From: Pseudomonadota bacterium
GTDB taxonomy: Bacteria; Pseudomonadota; Gammaproteobacteria; Steroidobacterales; Steroidobacteraceae
Reading direction: 5' to 3'
Assembly: GCA_963205255.1 (NCBI GenBank)
Contig: CAUJIK010000011.1
Location: 1 to 64,000, forward strand
DNA: 64,000 bases
The translations under genes and the position numbers were made by a program. The notes under the pieces are model-generated. The model did no database searches. It saw nothing but the letters and a program-made list of their open reading frames with translations, and was not told the DNA's origin. Shown here one piece after another: positions 40,866 through 48,946 of the stretch (its first letter is position 1; every line of letters begins with the position of its first letter).

Positions 40866-41782
40866 GGCCTGTCTCCCGCGACGCCCAGCGCCGCCAGCCG
40901 CGCCTCGATGCGCGCGCCCAGACGCGCCATCTCCAGCAGCACCGGCTCGAGCCGCGCGTAGTAGTCATCTTCCACCAGCTGCGTCTTCTGTGCCCGCAGC
41001 GCGTCGACGCGGCGCTCCACCTCATCCTGCTGCGCGCGCAGCGCCACGAGCTCGCGGTCGCCCGCGAACAGCGCCTCCCCTCCCAGCCGCGCCACGACGA
41101 AGCTCGCGGCATCGCCGCCGGCCATGCGCGCATGCTCGGTGACGACGGCCGCGTCGGCCTTGTAGGCATCCTCGACGCGGCGGACGGCGAAGTCATAGGC
41201 TTCCTGCGCGGTGACGCGGCCATCCTTGTCGCGATCGGCCTCCCCGCTGGCAAGCGCTTCGGCCCAGTAGCCGCCGAAACGGGTCGCCACACGTTCCCCG
41301 CCGCTGCGCGTGGCGGTGACCACGATGCGGTGCGGACGTTGCCAGCGCTCCAGCACCGCGCCACTGGCGCTGGTGGCATTGACCACCAGCTGCGACACGG
41401 TGGCCGGAATGCGGTCGAGCAGCGCCAGCAGCTGGCTGCCGGTGAGATCCGGCCCCGGAATATTGAAGCGGTATTCACTGCCGTCGTAGCTGCCATGCCC
41501 CAGCAGCACCAGCACGAACTGGTCATCCGCATTGAGCTGCGTGGCCAGCTGCCGCAGCCGCCCCTCGATGGCTTCGCGGCGCGCCTCGGCGCCCACGAAG
41601 CGATGCACCCTGTCGGGGCTGCCCGCGGCAGTGGCGGAGCCGCTCGCAACCTGCTCGCTCCACTGCCCGAAGCGCTCCTCGAACTGCGGCTCTCCTCCCA
41701 GCCCGCCGACCACCATCACATGCATGGCCGCCGGCAGCGGCAGCGCCGCGCACAGCAGGGCAGCAGCGCACAGGCGGCGCAT
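40862..41782 (-). CDS. Secreted caspase/legumain-like protein lacking the catalytic Cys, with EF-hand
   Basis: 306 aa from ATG 41782 (TGATG overlap with the upstream stop). Signal peptide residues 1-19. The fold shows MHVMVVGGLGG, then FVLVLLGHGSYDG with His96, then QLVVNATSASGAVLERW where a DxCxSG motif would hold the catalytic Cys; here it reads Asn-Ala-Thr-Ser-Ala-Ser-Gly (135-141), so no Cys. Residues 183-194 (DRDKDGRVTAQE) form a textbook calcium-binding EF-hand loop. The C-terminal 80 residues are coiled coil. Probably a non-catalytic scaffold or sensor; the family assignment is by eye. Confidence 0.65.
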   Translation of the reverse strand: MRRLCAAALLCAALPLPAAMHVMVVGGLGGEPQFEERFGQWSEQVASGSATAAGSPDRVHRFVGAEARREAIEGRLRQLATQLNADDQFVLVLLGHGSYDGSEYRFNIPGPDLTGSQLLALLDRIPATVSQLVVNATSASGAVLERWQRPHRIVVTATRSGGERVATRFGGYWAEALASGEADRDKDGRVTAQEAYDFAVRRVEDAYKADAAVVTEHARMAGGDAASFVVARLGGEALFAGDRELVALRAQQDEVERRVDALRAQKTQLVEDDYYARLEPVLLEMARLGARIEARLAALGVAGDRP

Positions 41783-44043
41783 CACAGGCGCCTCCAGCGC
41801 CGGCGCAGCAGCCATTCGCCGGCCTTCAGCGAGGCCAGCAGCAGGAATACCAGCGGGATGTTCCACAGATCCAGAGTCTGGCGCTCCACCATGCCGGCGC
41901 GCGAATAGCGGATGGCCTCGGGCAATTGCGCCAGTCCGTCGAGCTTCCAGTAGCGGCCGCCGGTCTCGCGGGCTACGCGCTCCAGCAGCGCGCGATGCTG
42001 CCAGGCCGCGAAGTGTTCCTGCACTCCATCCTCGCGCCGCACATGGGCCAGCGTGCGCGCCAGCTCCTTGCCATCGCGACTGGCCGTGAGCTCCACACGA
42101 TACAGGCCCGCCGCCGCACTCTGCAGCCGCACCTCGTGGCGACCATCGCCGGCGCCCGAAGATTCGACCACGGCCGGCACCGATGTACCGTCGCCCGCCA
42201 CCGCCGTCACCGCCAGCTGCACACCATCGTGAGGGCGGAAATCCTCTCCGAGCACTTCGGCCTCCAGCACCAGGGCCGCGTCATCCTCATGGATGCCGCG
42301 CGTGGCCTGAAGCGAGACCTGCGCCGGCGCGGGCGCGGCCAGCTGGTGCAGCAGACGCTGCCAGAACTGTTCATGGCGCTGGTCCGCCAGCGGCAGCCGC
42401 ATCTGCCAGCGCCAGGTCGTCGCCGTGGCGAGCATCCAGGCCGCGCCACGCCCGAAGCGCTGCGTGACCAGCAGCGGATCGGCACGCTGGCCGCTCTGCG
42501 CCTCCAGCAGCACGATGGCGCCGGGCTTCAGGGCGCCCAGGGTCTGGATGTCCGCCAGCGGCGGCAGTTCCTGCCAGGCGGTGGCATTGCGCGCCGGATC
42601 GGCATCGAAATGGCCGATGGCCGATTCCAGCCCGTAGCTGGTCGGGCGCACACGGCTGGTGCGGGCTCCATAGGACACCGCACCGCCCGGCAACGCAGCC
42701 GGCAGCACCTGCGCCACCGGCACGCGGCCCCAGCCGCCATCACCCAGTCCATCGCGACCGGCCAGCAGCAGCAGCGAGCCGCCGCGACGATCCACGAATT
42801 CCTTCAGCCACTGGTGCTGCTCGGTGGACAGCGCGGCCGCCTCCAGGCTGCCGATCACCACGGCGTCGAACGCAAACAGCTCCGCCTGCGTGACCGGGAA
42901 GCCGGTGGCCAGTTCCTGCGCCGAACCCACGCCCTGCCGGTAGTAGCGGTTGGGCGTGGCGCGCACCACGCTGGTCAGGCGCAGGGTGCGATCCTCCTCC
43001 GCAGCGCGGCGGATGAATTTGTATTCCCAGCGCGGCTCACCCTCCACATAGAGGATGCTGCGCCGGCGGTCGCTCACTTCCACCAGCGCGCGGCGCGTGT
43101 TGTTGGCGGCCCGGGCCTCGTCCTGCGCCGTATCCACCTGCACCCGCAGATCCCGAAGCCCGGGACCGCCGGCGGGAATGTCAATGCGCGCCGTGGTGAG
43201 ACCGCCTTCGGGGTTGAGCTTCACCTCCTGCGTCGCCACCAGCTGGCTGCCATCGTAGACGCGCACCCGCGTACTGCCCTGCCGCTGGTGACGTATCGAC
43301 AGCAGCGCGCGCAGCGTCTCGCCGGCGATGGCCGTGCGCGGCAGCTCTAGCTGCTCCAGCTCCAGATCATTGGCGAACTGCTCCGGCCCCACACCCACGG
43401 TGTGCACCGGCACGCCACTGGCCGCCAGTTGCGCCAGATCCGCCTCGCTGAGCGTATTGCCGGTTTCGGCGCCATCGGAAACCAGCACCACCGCGGCCAG
43501 CGGCACGCTCGAAGCCATCTGCATCACGGAACGCAGCGCCTCGCCGATGCGCGTCTGCGGCGCGCCGCCCGGCAGCGCCGCCAGATCCTCCACCGCGGCA
43601 GCGCGGTCGGAGAAGGCGAACAGCCTGAGCTCGGAGCTGGCAGCGATGCGCGGCAATATGCCGTTGCCCAGCGCCTGCGCGGCCTGCTCGCGCCGTGTCG
43701 CGGCCGCGCCGTCATCGAGCGCGTTCATGCTGCCTGAATCATCCATCAGCACGGCGACGACATTCTCGCGGTCGCGGATGCGCTCCACATTGAGCACCGG
43801 CCGCCACAGCGCCACCAGCAGGATGGCGAAGAACAGCAGCTGCAGCACGCCGAGCACGGCGCGGCGCCAGAACGCCAGCGGCTGCGCGCCGGCCGCGCGA
43901 CGCGGCCAGAACAGGCTGGCCGCCACCAGCGCCAGCGCCACGAGCAGCAATGCGACCAGCAGCCACAGCGGCCAGCCGCGCGCGAAAGCCAGCTCGCCAT
44001 TGCGCCAGGCCCATGGCGAATGTCCCAGCAACCACTCAGGCAT
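41782..44043 (-). CDS. VWA-domain membrane protein with amidotransferase-like region
   Basis: 753 aa. Three hydrophobic segments: two N-terminal (about 25-47 and 62-80) and one at the C-terminus (about 728-745). The VWA domain has MIDAS DDSGSMN near residue 101 and VVLVSDGAETGNT. Strand-rich domains follow (about 230-320); then a glutamine-amidotransferase-like fold (ILYVEGEPRWEYKFIRRA, FDAVVIGSLEAAALSTEQHQWLKEFVDRRGGSLLLLAG) near 330-440. Typical of large membrane VWA proteins found with DUF4159 and MoxR. Most of the protein should be periplasmic. Confidence 0.8.
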   Translation of the reverse strand: MPEWLLGHSPWAWRNGELAFARGWPLWLLVALLLVALALVAASLFWPRRAAGAQPLAFWRRAVLGVLQLLFFAILLVALWRPVLNVERIRDRENVVAVLMDDSGSMNALDDGAAATRREQAAQALGNGILPRIAASSELRLFAFSDRAAAVEDLAALPGGAPQTRIGEALRSVMQMASSVPLAAVVLVSDGAETGNTLSEADLAQLAASGVPVHTVGVGPEQFANDLELEQLELPRTAIAGETLRALLSIRHQRQGSTRVRVYDGSQLVATQEVKLNPEGGLTTARIDIPAGGPGLRDLRVQVDTAQDEARAANNTRRALVEVSDRRRSILYVEGEPRWEYKFIRRAAEEDRTLRLTSVVRATPNRYYRQGVGSAQELATGFPVTQAELFAFDAVVIGSLEAAALSTEQHQWLKEFVDRRGGSLLLLAGRDGLGDGGWGRVPVAQVLPAALPGGAVSYGARTSRVRPTSYGLESAIGHFDADPARNATAWQELPPLADIQTLGALKPGAIVLLEAQSGQRADPLLVTQRFGRGAAWMLATATTWRWQMRLPLADQRHEQFWQRLLHQLAAPAPAQVSLQATRGIHEDDAALVLEAEVLGEDFRPHDGVQLAVTAVAGDGTSVPAVVESSGAGDGRHEVRLQSAAAGLYRVELTASRDGKELARTLAHVRREDGVQEHFAAWQHRALLERVARETGGRYWKLDGLAQLPEAIRYSRAGMVERQTLDLWNIPLVFLLLASLKAGEWLLRRRWRRL

Positions 44044-44061
44044 GTCGTGTGCGGTCTGCCA

Positions 44062-44859
44062 TCAATGACTCATTGCGTAAAGCACATAGTTGATTCCGAA
44101 CCGGTAGGCCAGCGCCGTCAGCGGCTGCGGATACCGCGGATCGTCGGCATGCTCCCAGGCATCGCCCAGATCCATGTTGAAGTTGATGGCCACCATCAGC
44201 CGGCCTTTGTCGTCGAAGACGCCGCGCCAGTATGGCTCCACACCATCGCGCTCGTAGGTGCGGCCCGACATCAGCGCGCCGACACCCGGGATCTGCACCT
44301 TCTGGTCCAGGTCGTAGAGGACATGGAAGACCTCATGGTTGTCGGGAATCTCCACCACGTCGCGATCGGGAAACACGCGCCGCATCGATTCCATGAACCC
44401 TTCCCACTGCTGCGAGCCGTGGAAATCGTCCACCATCAGGAACCCGCCGCGCAGCAGGTATTCGCGCAGGCGTGCCGCCTCCTCGTCATCGAGGTACCAG
44501 CGCCCCACCTCGACAGCGTAAAGGAAGGGTGCGTCGAACAACGCCTCGTCCAGCGGCTGCACGGCGTGGAATTCGTGGCTCACCTTCAGCCGCGTGAGCC
44601 GGTCGACGCCCTGCAGGAAATGCTGTTCGGCCTCCGGCGCGTCGGTGGCCCACGAGCCGCGCCTGCCACCGCCGAAGCGCCCGAAACCGCCCTGCGAATT
44701 GTCCCCATAGGCCAGGCGCATGAAACGGAATTCCGGCTCCGGCGGCGCGAGACCCGCGCCAGGCGCGCCGCCGATGACGGAAGCGGGCAACACGAGGACG
44801 AGGCTGGCAGCAAGCGCCAGGCCGAGCTGCTGACGCAACCGCCGTATTCGTAGCCTCAT
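44062..44859 (-). CDS. DUF4159 domain protein
   Basis: 265 aa from ATG 44859. N-terminal signal or anchor (LGLALAASLVLVLPASVIGG). DUF4159 landmarks: FRFMRLAYGDN, VDRLTRLKVSHEFHAVQPLDEALFDAPFLYAVEVGRW, LREYLLRGGFLMVDDFHGSQQWEGFMESMRRVFPDRDVVEIPDNHEVFHVLYDL. The fold resembles the amidotransferase-like region of the next gene's product. Predicted periplasmic. Function unknown, but routinely encoded beside MoxR/VWA genes. Confidence 0.85.
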   Translation of the reverse strand: MRLRIRRLRQQLGLALAASLVLVLPASVIGGAPGAGLAPPEPEFRFMRLAYGDNSQGGFGRFGGGRRGSWATDAPEAEQHFLQGVDRLTRLKVSHEFHAVQPLDEALFDAPFLYAVEVGRWYLDDEEAARLREYLLRGGFLMVDDFHGSQQWEGFMESMRRVFPDRDVVEIPDNHEVFHVLYDLDQKVQIPGVGALMSGRTYERDGVEPYWRGVFDDKGRLMVAINFNMDLGDAWEHADDPRYPQPLTALAYRFGINYVLYAMSH

Positions 44860-44912
44860 CAGGCCGAAACTAACCTCGATAGGTCGCCGGCGCCAGTGGT
44901 CCGGCGGCCGGC

Positions 44913-45785
44913 TCAGTCGCGCGGCTTGACGAACCTGAGCGTGAAGCGGTCGGATTCGCCGATCGCGGCGTATTTCTCGCGGTCTTTGCTGCCCTCGGCC
45001 CAGGTGGGCGGCAGGGTCCACACGCCGCGCGGATAGTCCTTGGTGTCGCGGGGATTGTCGTTGACGCCGGAGCGGCCGGTGAGGCGGAACCCCGCCGATT
45101 CGATCAGCCGGATGGCGTATTCCTCGCCCACATACCCCTGCCCGGGCTGGCGCGGCTCGAAATCCGGGTCCGGGTGACGGTGCTCGACGACGCCCAGCAC
45201 TCCGCCCGGCTTCAGCGCGCGGAAAGCCGCGGCGAACACATCCTTCTCCATGCCCGCCCACACCCAGTTGTGGATATTGCGGAACGACACCACGAGGTCG
45301 GCCGTGCCGGGCGGCGCTATCTCCATCCTGTTCTTGTCCAGCACCGACATCCGCACCCTCGAATACAGGTCGGGACGGGTGGAGAAGAGCTGCTCCAGGC
45401 CTTCGTTGTAGCGCAGTTCCTCCGGGCTCGCCCTATCCGGGTCCATGGCCGCCGCGTAATAGATGCCGCGGTCGCGCAGGTAGGGCGCCAGGATCTCGGT
45501 GTACCAGCCGCCGAACGGCCACAGCTCCACCACTTCCATGTCGGGCGCAATGCCGAAGAACTCCAGGGTTTCCACCGGATGGCGGTAAACATCGCGCGCG
45601 CGATTGGCGGCCGAACGATGCTCGCCTTCCACCAGCGCGACCAGCTGCGCATGGGCATCGCCCGGGGGCGCCGCACCCTTGTCCGGCACTGCCGCGCAGG
45701 CCGCCAGCAGCGCAACAACACAAACCATGCCGGCGCCGCGCAGCGCCCGATGCGCCGCCCGCCGACTCTCGTCATGCATACTCAA
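44913..45785 (-). CDS. Lipoprotein with SAM-methyltransferase fold (COG4798-type)
   Basis: 290 aa. Signal peptide with lipobox LLAAC, lipid-modified Cys30, so the protein is exported. The Rossmann-type methyltransferase core follows: APDMEVVELWPFGGWYTEILAPYLRDRG (motif I-like), MDPDRAS, ADLVVSFRNIHNWVWAG, and FRALKPGGVLGVVEHRH. Export of a SAM-dependent fold is odd because SAM is cytoplasmic; the family is known as a predicted methyltransferase with unknown substrate. It lies 53 bases upstream of the DUF4159 gene and may head the operon. Confidence 0.82.
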   Translation of the reverse strand: MSMHDESRRAAHRALRGAGMVCVVALLAACAAVPDKGAAPPGDAHAQLVALVEGEHRSAANRARDVYRHPVETLEFFGIAPDMEVVELWPFGGWYTEILAPYLRDRGIYYAAAMDPDRASPEELRYNEGLEQLFSTRPDLYSRVRMSVLDKNRMEIAPPGTADLVVSFRNIHNWVWAGMEKDVFAAAFRALKPGGVLGVVEHRHPDPDFEPRQPGQGYVGEEYAIRLIESAGFRLTGRSGVNDNPRDTKDYPRGVWTLPPTWAEGSKDREKYAAIGESDRFTLRFVKPRD

Positions 45786-45846
45786 GATTCATCGCCTCAT
45801 CGGTGCGTGGCACCGCGGGCGGCAACTATAGCCGACCTGTGCCTGG

Positions 45847-46521
45847 CTATCCCGCGCGCGCCATGCGGGAATGCGCGGCGCCCGCAGGCACGCAGTCTGC
45901 AGCCAGCAGCTGGATGCCCCGCAGGCTCACCTGCGTCAGCACGGACTGATCGCCCCCGGCCGCCGCCTGCAGCAGACGCCCCCAGATCGCCGGCTGCGTC
46001 TCCCAGCGCGGCCGCACCCAGCCGGGCTGCTGTTCAGCCAGCCAGTCCAGATCCCGCAGACGCAGCCCGGACAGCAGCGCGGCGCAGGCCGGCGTCATGC
46101 CGAACACCAGCCGCGCCAGCTGGCGCTCGGCGCGCACCAGATGCCAGCTGTAGACCAGCACGCGGCGGACGAAATCGCGCACCGCGGCGCCCATGAACGC
46201 ACTTTGGGCAAATTCACGCGGCAGGTCGCGCACCGCGCGCGCCGACAGCGCCTGCCAGCGCACCTCGTCGCTGAAGCCGGCATCCACCAGCAGGTAAGGG
46301 CTGCCCGCAAGCCGCAGCCGCGCCTGCGGCGAGAGCGTTTTCCAGACATGGGGCTGGGCCGCGAGCATGCCCGGCAGCGCCGAACCGCCCGCCTGCGCCA
46401 TTGCGCACAACAGATCGAGGCACTGGAGATTGATCTCGGCCAGCGGCTCCAGCGCCTGATCGGCGAACCATTGACCGGCGAGCCATTGCGGCCCGGCCGC
46501 ACCGCGTACTTCGGCATCCAT
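45847..46521 (-). CDS. FlhD-like protein, possibly with two FlhD-type units
   Basis: 224 aa with GGAGGAAT before the ATG. Residues 26-100 (LAEINLQCLDLLCAMAQ, LSPQARLRLAGSPYLLVDAGF) recall FlhD (YDINLSYLLLAQRL, then [21 protein letters not shown]). Residues 125-190 (RAERQLARLVFGMTPACAALL, LRLRDLDWLAEQQPGWVRPRW) repeat the same pattern and end as FlhD ends. So it may be a tandem FlhD-like regulator. Divergent from the FlhC-like gene across 127 bases. No flagellar genes are in the window. Similarity judged by eye only. Confidence 0.5.
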   Translation of the reverse strand: MDAEVRGAAGPQWLAGQWFADQALEPLAEINLQCLDLLCAMAQAGGSALPGMLAAQPHVWKTLSPQARLRLAGSPYLLVDAGFSDEVRWQALSARAVRDLPREFAQSAFMGAAVRDFVRRVLVYSWHLVRAERQLARLVFGMTPACAALLSGLRLRDLDWLAEQQPGWVRPRWETQPAIWGRLLQAAAGGDQSVLTQVSLRGIQLLAADCVPAGAAHSRMARAG

Positions 46522-46583
46522 CGCGATTCCTCCGTATTCGCACGAAATAATCCTGCGCGAAGCCCCTCTTGGCGAGACTCCAA

Positions 46584-46605
46584 ATTTGGTAGATTTCTAC
46601 CAAAT
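46584..46605. promoter_or_regulatory. Perfect palindrome between FlhD-like and FlhC-like genes
   Basis: ATTTGGTAGA (46584-46593), two bases, then TCTACCAAAT (46596-46605): a perfect 10-2-10 inverted repeat in the AT-rich centre of a divergent intergenic region. It is probably an operator for a dimeric regulator, perhaps one of the two flanking proteins. No U-tract follows, so a terminator is unlikely. Confidence 0.7.
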
Positions 46606-46648
46606 CTGAAAACGACCCCATTCTCACAAGGTCGCGCAGGGAGCACAA

Positions 46649-47212
46649 ATGAGGATTTCCGACGACCGTTACAGCCGCGACCGCCAGCGTTTCGACCTGG
46701 CCCTGCGCTTCATCCACCACGAGGCGCGCACCCGCACCATCCGCACCTGGACCGGGCTCACCGACGACCGGATCCGCAAGCTCTACCGTTCCTACATCGC
46801 GGCGGGCAGCAGCGCGAAAGTCGCCCGCCATCGCGGCAAATCACCCCGGCAGTCGGCTTACTTCACGCGCAGCCCGCGCATGCGGCACGAGGCGGCGGTG
46901 CTGGCCAGCGTCTGCTACCTGCTCGGCGTCATGCCTGCCACGCAGGTCGCCGATGCCGCCCGTCACCTGCCGGGCATGCAGCGCGGCGAGGCGCTGTGCG
47001 AGGCCTTCGAGACCTACCGCCGCCTGGTGCCCGAGCCGCGCATCAGCTTCGAGCATGCCGTGTTCCTGATCGCCGCCCTGGCTTGCGGGGACGAACTGCG
47101 CGCCGCGCATTGCATCGACTGCAATGGCCTCATCGTGGTCGACCGGCTGGCGATGAACGGCCGGCGCTGCCTTGCCTGCGAGGGCTCGCCGCAGGGGAAA
47201 TTCGGCTTCTGA
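46649..47212 (+). CDS. FlhC-like transcriptional regulator
   Basis: 187 aa; AGGGAG lies six bases before the ATG. N-terminal helices with RFDLALRFIHHEARTRTIRTWTGLTDDRIRKLYRSYI resemble the DNA-contacting region of FlhC. The C-terminus has a Cys4 zinc site: CIDCNG (near 155) and CLACEG (near 175), as in FlhC. Length matches (E. coli FlhC is 192). Paired divergently with a FlhD-like gene. Target genes unknown; the operator between them suggests autoregulation. Confidence 0.7.
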   Translation: MRISDDRYSRDRQRFDLALRFIHHEARTRTIRTWTGLTDDRIRKLYRSYIAAGSSAKVARHRGKSPRQSAYFTRSPRMRHEAAVLASVCYLLGVMPATQVADAARHLPGMQRGEALCEAFETYRRLVPEPRISFEHAVFLIAALACGDELRAAHCIDCNGLIVVDRLAMNGRRCLACEGSPQGKFGF

Positions 47213-47290
47213 ACGCCGCCGCGGCCGCGCATTCAGGCGAGGTTCGGTTTGGCATTGATATCATTGCCGGCCTGGAACCGACGGACCCGC

Positions 47291-48181
47291 ATGAGCCCGG
47301 AGAATCTATTTGCTGGCGGCTATCTGGACCGGCGCGCCGACGCGCGCCTGAAGTCCGACTGGCTGGAGGAAGCCAGAGCCGACCCTGACACCGTCTATGT
47401 GGTCATGCGCGGCAGCACGGCGCTGATGCGCGGCTCGGGCGCGCAGCTGTCGCTGGCACTGCTTTCCGCCGCCGATGAGCGGGTGCGCTCGGTGGCCGAT
47501 CCGGACCGGATGCTGCTGCTGGGCTGGTATCGCGAGCATCGCTGTCTGCTGCTGGAACTGCCGGAGGACCTGCCCCAGGCGGTCGCGGAGGAAGAAGCCT
47601 TCGCCGAACTGCGTCCGCTGGCCAGCCAGCTGCCGGCGCAGGACGCCGGCCTGCTCGCCTACGCGCGCGCCCTGTCCCTGTGGCGCTCCACCCACCGCTT
47701 CTGCAGCCGCTGCGGTCACACGCTGCACGCGGAGCGCGCCGGGCATGCGCGCGCCTGCCGCGCCTGCGGTTACCAGAGCTTTCCCCGCATCGATCCGGCC
47801 ATCATCGTGCTGGTGCAGAACGGCGATCGCGCGCTGCTGGGCCGCCAGGCGGGCTGGCCGCAGGGCCGCTACTCCACCATCGCCGGCTTCGTCGAGCCCG
47901 GCGAATCACTGGAAGACGCCGTGCGCCGCGAGGTGGCCGAGGAAACCGGCATCGCCGTCAATGCCATCCGCTACCACTCCTCCCAGCCGTGGCCTTTCCC
48001 GGCCTCACTGATGCTGGGCTTCAGGGCGCAGGGCGTCTGGGCGCCGCCGCAGCTGCATGACGCGGAGCTCGAGGATGCGCGCTGGTTCACACGCGACCAG
48101 ATCCGCAATGGCGCTGTGCTGCTGCCGCCGCCGGAATCCATCTCACGCCGCCTCATCCACACCTGGCTCGGGGAAGCCTGA
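47291..48181 (+). CDS. nudC: NAD+ diphosphatase / RNA deNADding enzyme
   Basis: 296 aa from ATG 47291. Zinc ribbon CSRCG...CRACG, Nudix box GFVEPGESLEDAVRREVAEETGI, and the NudC signature SQPWPFPASLM, which separates it from other Nudix enzymes. It cleaves NAD(H) and removes NAD caps from RNA. First gene of a compact unit with NRDE, tamA and tamB (3-base gap, then overlaps). Confidence 0.95.
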   Translation: MSPENLFAGGYLDRRADARLKSDWLEEARADPDTVYVVMRGSTALMRGSGAQLSLALLSAADERVRSVADPDRMLLLGWYREHRCLLLELPEDLPQAVAEEEAFAELRPLASQLPAQDAGLLAYARALSLWRSTHRFCSRCGHTLHAERAGHARACRACGYQSFPRIDPAIIVLVQNGDRALLGRQAGWPQGRYSTIAGFVEPGESLEDAVRREVAEETGIAVNAIRYHSSQPWPFPASLMLGFRAQGVWAPPQLHDAELEDARWFTRDQIRNGAVLLPPPESISRRLIHTWLGEA

Positions 48182-48184
48182 CCC

Positions 48185-48946
48185 ATGTGCCTCATCGTCC
48201 TGGCCTGGCAGATCCATCCGCGGCACGACCTGGTGCTGGCCGCCAACCGCGACGAACTGTACGCGCGCCCGACGCGCGCGCTGGACCGCTGGGCGGACCA
48301 GCCTGGCCTTGCCGCCGGCCGCGACCTTGCGGCCGCGGGCACATGGCTCGGCGCGCACGAGGATGGCCGCTTTGCGGCCGTGACCAATTTCCACGAGCGG
48401 CAGGAAGCGCCCGCGCCGCTGGCGCGATCGCGCGGCGATCTGGTCGCGGGCTTCTTTGCCGCCGGCGAAACACCCGAGGCGCATGCGCGACGCATCGAAG
48501 CGCGCGCGGCCGGCTACGCGGGCTTCAACCTGCTGCTCGGCGACGCCCATTCCCTGTGGTATGTATCCAATCGCGCGCCGGTGTTCGCCCAGCCGCTCGC
48601 GCCAGGAGTACACGCCATATCCAATCACCTGCTGGGCACGGCCTGGCCCAAGCTGCAACAGGCCGTGACGGCCATGCATGCCCATGTGGATGCCGGCAGC
48701 GCCGACCTGCAGACCCTGTTCGCAACGCTACGGCAGCGCGAAGCAGTCTCCGATGGCATCCAGGGCCTGCCATGGCCGGCAGGCGCAGGCCCCTTCGTGG
48801 CTGGCGAGGTGTTCGGCACCCGTGCCTCCACCGTGATCCTGCGTGAGCGCCGCGGCGCCACCGTCATCGAGGAGCGCAACTTCGGTCCGGGCGGCAGCCC
48901 CGCCGGCGCGGCGCGCCTGACGCTCGTTCCACGGATGGCGGCATGA
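48185..48946 (+). CDS. NRDE (TANGO2) family protein
   Basis: 253 aa beginning MCLIVLAW, with Cys2 exposed after Met removal as in Ntn-type hydrolases. The NRDE motif appears in LVLAANRDELYARPT, and conserved downstream segments are WLGAHEDGRFAAVTNF, GFNLLLGD and SNHLLGTAWPK. Cytoplasmic. The human homologue TANGO2 has been linked to heme and lipid handling; no reaction is established. The stop overlaps the tamA start (ATGA). Confidence 0.9.
   Translation: MCLIVLAWQIHPRHDLVLAANRDELYARPTRALDRWADQPGLAAGRDLAAAGTWLGAHEDGRFAAVTNFHERQEAPAPLARSRGDLVAGFFAAGETPEAHARRIEARAAGYAGFNLLLGDAHSLWYVSNRAPVFAQPLAPGVHAISNHLLGTAWPKLQQAVTAMHAHVDAGSADLQTLFATLRQREAVSDGIQGLPWPAGAGPFVAGEVFGTRASTVILRERRGATVIEERNFGPGGSPAGAARLTLVPRMAA

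Noticed and set aside
46584..46605. Palindrome as a terminator
   Set aside because: It lies between two divergent starts, and no T-tract follows on either strand.
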